A stretch of DNA of 47,590 nucleotides from Rikenella sp. (GTDB lineage Bacteria > Bacteroidota > Bacteroidia > Bacteroidales > Rikenellaceae), in NCBI GenBank assembly GCA_022511025.1, contig JAFLSI010000005.1, forward strand, positions 1-47,590. Reading direction: 5' to 3'. Shown piece after piece: positions 43,669 to 47,590 of this stretch. The notes beneath the pieces were generated by a model, which worked only from the letters and a program-made list of their open reading frames with translations, did no database searches and was not told the origin of the DNA. How positions within the stretch are numbered: the first letter of the stretch is position 1; the number at the start of each line of letters is the position of its first letter. A program made the position numbers and the translations under genes.

Positions 43669-44805
43669 TTATCCGATTAAATATCTATGAAACGGCAATT
43701 TCCGGAGCAACCGCACCACCCCGGCCGACACGCCGAACACCAGCACGGCGATCAACGGGATTTGCAAACCGGGCGGCAGCGGTACACAGGCATACACGAA
43801 ATCGTACCCTAACTGGACGATAAAAAAGTGGCACAAATAGATCCCGAAAGTCAGTCCGGCCAGCCGGTTCCACCGTCCGGCCGCTTTCGCATCCGCCGAC
43901 CGAACGGTCTGCAAGGCTGTGAAGAGGCCGTAGACCATCAAAAAGACGCTGAACCCGTTGAAAAACCACGGCACCTCCAAATAAGCATAGTCGGTCGGAT
44001 AGAACCGCTGGGTCAGCCAGTATCCTCCTGCCGTCAGGCCGTACCCCGCAGCAAAACAGAGTGTCGACCGCCACAAGACTGTTCGTTTCGGTCTCTCCGA
44101 CGGGTAGCGGTTCAGATAGCAGGCCAGCACCGCATAGCCCAGAAAACCGCTGAAATAGTAGAACGTGCCGAAGGCATTCCAGTCGCATTCGCCGAAAATC
44201 CCGGTATGGCCGTAATTGCCGACATAGCCGCACGCCGGTGCCAGAACCCGGATATACGGGATAAAGAGGGTGAACCCCCAGAGATACAGAAACCGTTTCA
44301 ACTCCCGCTTGGATGCCTGCGCAATCCACGGCGACACGACCGGAAAAATCAGGTAAAGCCCCACCAACATGTAGAGATACCACAACGGGGTGGTCGTGTA
44401 GTTGAAGTTGAGCGGAAACGAGGCGATATTATACCCGAGCTGCTCCCCCTCGGCATGTCCGTAACCCCAGTAAAACAGGGGCGTCAGGAGGCTCCACACC
44501 ACCAGCGGCCACAGAATCCGCCCCAATCTTCTGCGATAAAACGCCCCGGTCTCCATCCTCACCGGCAGGAGCAACACGCCGGAGATCATAACGAAGAGCG
44601 GCACGCAAGCCCGCATGGCGCTTCCCCACAGCATGCCCGACAGAAATTCGGCCCGGTCGTCGTCGAAACGGGCGACGAAGAAGTCGCAGCTGTGTGAAAA
44701 AACCACCATAAAACAAGCCGCGACGCGCAGCAGGTCGATCCACGGAACATGCTGCTGCCGGTTGGGATGCTCTGTCCTATTCATATCGAACTCCCGTTTG
44801 TCCAT
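43669..44805 (-). CDS. Acyltransferase family 3 membrane protein
   Basis: WIDLLRVAACFMVVFSHSCDFF, multi-pass membrane protein, ACVPLFVMISGVLLLP. Confidence 0.85.
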   Translation of the reverse strand: MDKREFDMNRTEHPNRQQHVPWIDLLRVAACFMVVFSHSCDFFVARFDDDRAEFLSGMLWGSAMRACVPLFVMISGVLLLPVRMETGAFYRRRLGRILWPLVVWSLLTPLFYWGYGHAEGEQLGYNIASFPLNFNYTTTPLWYLYMLVGLYLIFPVVSPWIAQASKRELKRFLYLWGFTLFIPYIRVLAPACGYVGNYGHTGIFGECDWNAFGTFYYFSGFLGYAVLACYLNRYPSERPKRTVLWRSTLCFAAGYGLTAGGYWLTQRFYPTDYAYLEVPWFFNGFSVFLMVYGLFTALQTVRSADAKAAGRWNRLAGLTFGIYLCHFFIVQLGYDFVYACVPLPPGLQIPLIAVLVFGVSAGVVRLLRKLPFHRYLIG

Positions 44806-44808
44806 GCC

Positions 44809-45774
44809 CTACCGCAGCCGGGCCAGCATGTTCCGCACATTGTTTTCGATCCGCTCCTGAATCGCCGCTTCACTCTCCGCCGCCGTGGTGCGGTCGAACC
44901 GTTCGCCCGTGATATGTTCATACAGTTCGATATACCGGTCGCTGACGCTGGCCACGAATTCGTCCGAAAGCTCCGGAACCACCTCGCCCGGCCGCCCCTG
45001 AAAACCGTGCTCCATCAACCACTCGCGCACGAACTCCTTGGAGAGCTGCCGCTGCTGCTCGCCCCGGTCGAACCGCTCCCGGTAGCCCTCGGCATAAAAA
45101 TACCGCGAACTGTCCGGCGTATGCACCTCGTCGATCAGATAAATTTCTCCGTCTTTCTTCCCGAACTCATACTTCGTATCCACCAAGATCAATCCGTGCC
45201 GGGCTGCAATCTCGGTGCCCCGCTCGAAGAGCTGCATGGCATACCGCTCCAGCACCGCATAATCCTCGGCCGACACCAACCCTCGCGCAATAATATCCTC
45301 TTTCGAGATATTCTCGTCGTGCAACCCCAATTCGGCCTTGGTGGTCGGCGTAATGATCGGTTCGGGGAATTTCTGGTGTTCGCGCATCCCCTCCGGCAGT
45401 GGCACGCCGCAGATCGACCGCGCCCCGGCCCGGTAGTCCCGCCACGAACTTCCCGTCAGGTAGCCCCGCACGATCATCTCCACGGCGAACGGCTCGCATT
45501 TGTGCCCTACCGTTACCATCGGGTCGGGCGAGGCGATCTTCCAGTTCGGACAGATGTCGGCAGTCGCGTCCAACGCCTTGGCGGCGATCTGGTTCAGTAC
45601 CTGCCCTTTGAAGGGAATCCCTTTGGGCAGCACCACGTCGAAAGCCGAAATCCGGTCCGACACCACCATCACCAAATATTTGTCGTCGATGTTGTAAACG
45701 TCGCGCACTTTGCCTTCATACAGCGAACGCTGTCCGTCGAACTGCATGTCGGTCTTTACCAATGCTTTGGCCAT
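44809..45774 (-). CDS. purC: Phosphoribosylaminoimidazolesuccinocarboxamide synthase
   Basis: [80 protein letters not shown]. Confidence 0.95.
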   Translation of the reverse strand: MAKALVKTDMQFDGQRSLYEGKVRDVYNIDDKYLVMVVSDRISAFDVVLPKGIPFKGQVLNQIAAKALDATADICPNWKIASPDPMVTVGHKCEPFAVEMIVRGYLTGSSWRDYRAGARSICGVPLPEGMREHQKFPEPIITPTTKAELGLHDENISKEDIIARGLVSAEDYAVLERYAMQLFERGTEIAARHGLILVDTKYEFGKKDGEIYLIDEVHTPDSSRYFYAEGYRERFDRGEQQRQLSKEFVREWLMEHGFQGRPGEVVPELSDEFVASVSDRYIELYEHITGERFDRTTAAESEAAIQERIENNVRNMLARLR

Positions 45775-45819
45775 GATTCAAAAGGTTTTGTTTTTGGTAT
45801 GTGTACAATTTTTGCCATC

Positions 45820-46821
45820 CTAAACGGCCGGCTGTTTGTCGAATGCCTGCACGATCTCTTTCACCAATTCGTGCCGCACGATATCCCGCTTGTCGAACTC
45901 CACCACGCCGACTCCCCGTATCCCCCGCAGCAGTCCGATCGCCGGCAGCAGGCCCGAATCCTGCCGGTTGGGCAGGTCGACTTGGGTCGCATCTCCCGTA
46001 ACGATGAATTTCGCATTCCGTCCCATCCGCGTGAGAAACATTTTGAGCTGCGAAAGGATCGTATTCTGCGCCTCGTCTAAAATCACGCAGGCGTTATCCA
46101 ACGTCCGCCCCCGCATGTAGGCCAGCGGAGCGATCTGGACGATCCCTTCGGCCAAATAATCTTGCAGCTTTTTCGGCGGAATCATGTCGTGCAGCGCATC
46201 GTACAGGGGCTGCAAGTAGGGATCGAGCTTCTCTTTCAAATCCCCCGGCAAAAATCCCAATTTCTCTCCGGCCTCGACCGCGGGCCGGGTCAGAATAATC
46301 CGCCGCACCTCCCGGTTCTTCAACGCCCGAACGGCTAATGCGATGGCGGTATAGGTCTTTCCGCTCCCCGCCGGACCGACGGCGAAGAGCAGGTCGTTCG
46401 CGGCATAGAGTTCGACCAACCGCCGCTGGTTCTCGGTCCGCGCACGCACCACTGTCCCGCTGTTCCCGAACACAATGATCTCCTTTTCCCCCGCCTCCTC
46501 CGCCTCTGCAGTACGACCCGGCTCCTCTTTCCTCGGAACGGCGATCCGATCCGGTCGCGAGAAGGCAGGAACGTCGAATATCTGATCCACCACTTCCGGC
46601 GAAATATGTCCGTACTTCCGGTAGTAAGCCGCCAACTGTCCGAACCGCTCCTCGAAGCGGGCGATCTGTCCGTCGGCCCCCAGTAGCTTCATCATCCCTC
46701 CGCGCACCACGATCTTCAACCCCGGAAACTTGCCGGCCAGCCGGTCGACGTTGGCATGCCCCGCCCCATAGAAATCCGCCGGATCGATCCAGTCGCCGAG
46801 TTCGATGATTTTTTCGCCCAT
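45820..46821 (-). CDS. phoH: PhoH family protein
   Basis: LFAVGPAGSGKTYTAIALAVRAL, RPAVEAGEKLGFLPGDLKEKLDPYLQPLYDAL, PLAYMRGRTLDNACVILDEAQNTILSQLKMFLTRMG. Confidence 0.95.
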   Translation of the reverse strand: MGEKIIELGDWIDPADFYGAGHANVDRLAGKFPGLKIVVRGGMMKLLGADGQIARFEERFGQLAAYYRKYGHISPEVVDQIFDVPAFSRPDRIAVPRKEEPGRTAEAEEAGEKEIIVFGNSGTVVRARTENQRRLVELYAANDLLFAVGPAGSGKTYTAIALAVRALKNREVRRIILTRPAVEAGEKLGFLPGDLKEKLDPYLQPLYDALHDMIPPKKLQDYLAEGIVQIAPLAYMRGRTLDNACVILDEAQNTILSQLKMFLTRMGRNAKFIVTGDATQVDLPNRQDSGLLPAIGLLRGIRGVGVVEFDKRDIVRHELVKEIVQAFDKQPAV

Positions 46822-46827
46822 AAACTG

Positions 46828-47478
46828 CTATTTGATAAGCATATAGCCGATCGAGAAAGCCACTTTCCGTTCGCGGACCTTCAGATTCGGCGTATATTGT
46901 TCCATCACCCCCTTGTCGGTGATATGGGTGAAGTTTCCGCAAAACCGGGCATCGATGGTCCACCGTCCCAAATCGACTCCCGCTCCGACCTGATACCCCA
47001 GCACGAAATTTTGGAGCCTCGGCGCCACTTTGGCCTCTTTCCGTCCTGCGTTCATCACTTCATCCATCGGAAAGCGAAACGCCGGTCCGATCATCAACCG
47101 CACGATCGAAAATTTCCACCCCGCCAGAACCGGCACTTCGATCCAGTTGGAGCGCACTTTCAGCGTCTCTCCATATTCCCCTCCGCCGCCAGTGGACTCT
47201 TCGATCGGAAACGAGCCGCTGGTCCGGCTGTAAACGATCTCCGGCTGCAACAGAAAGCCGGACGACATCTGCAACCGGGCCTGAAAACCGAGTTCGAACC
47301 CCGGTTTCGTACTGCTCTTGTCATACGGTTTCTGCGTGTCCGGTCCCGAAAAGGTGTATTTCAACTCCGATTTATTCACCAACAAGCCCCCTTTGACTCC
47401 GAACAGAAAAGAGGCTTGCGCCCGAACGGCCGGGCATCCGCAAATTACAATTGCCAAAAGAACCAAAAATTGTTTCAT
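46828..47478 (-). CDS. Outer membrane beta-barrel (PorT-like) protein
   Basis: Signal peptide, GVKGGLLVNKSEL, alternating beta-strand pattern, C-terminal VAFSIGYMLIK. Confidence 0.75.
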   Translation of the reverse strand: MKQFLVLLAIVICGCPAVRAQASFLFGVKGGLLVNKSELKYTFSGPDTQKPYDKSSTKPGFELGFQARLQMSSGFLLQPEIVYSRTSGSFPIEESTGGGGEYGETLKVRSNWIEVPVLAGWKFSIVRLMIGPAFRFPMDEVMNAGRKEAKVAPRLQNFVLGYQVGAGVDLGRWTIDARFCGNFTHITDKGVMEQYTPNLKVRERKVAFSIGYMLIK

Positions 47479-47489
47479 CTAAACTCAAC

Positions 47490-47590
47490 TTATTTATTCA
47501 ATCGTTCTACCTCCAAACGAATATTTTCAACAACCTCTTTGTTGGCAATCTCGCCATCCAAACTGAATACGATAAATACCTCGCCGCCGA
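47490..47590 (-). CDS. C-terminus of an unidentified protein, truncated by window end
   Basis: Minus-strand frame ...GGEVFIVFSLDGEIANKEVVENIRLEVERLNK* ending at TAA 47490-47492. Confidence 0.5.
   Translation of the reverse strand, partial: GGEVFIVFSLDGEIANKEVVENIRLEVERLNK

Overview
This 47.6-kb window looks like an ordinary, gene-dense chromosomal segment of a GC-rich Bacteroidota, possibly near Alistipes/Rikenellaceae (inferred from gene content and TAnnTTTG promoters, not proven). I support about 43 CDSs plus one partial CDS at the right edge, and two serine tRNAs at the left edge, one cut by the window start. Most genes are housekeeping: floA/nfeD, trkH, rarA, kdsA, yidC, pyrG, uvrA, purA, dapB, lepB, etfBA plus an acyl-CoA dehydrogenase, korAB, typA, purC, phoH. 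I found no CRISPR array, prophage, transposase or obvious defence locus. Three signals stand out. (1) A ~236-bp element at 6188-6423 has perfect 33-bp terminal inverted repeats, nested internal inverted repeats, and an outward-facing Bacteroidota-type -7 promoter box in each arm, abutting the start codons of two divergent genes. (2) The pentamer GTSAC (GTGAC/GTCAC) appears to be absent from the whole window while GTWAC is common. Val-Thr pairs that I checked are written GTA/GTT+ACN. (3) Leu TTA codons seem to occur almost only before a G. Several long hairpins without clear U-tracts lie at gene ends, and a few unusual couplings were noted (coiled-coil/SPOR-nfeD-floA, DUF308-sulfatase, transglycosylase-uvrA, an output-less 4HB sensor with trkH). 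All calls are by eye from the sequence and the ORF track; no database search was run.
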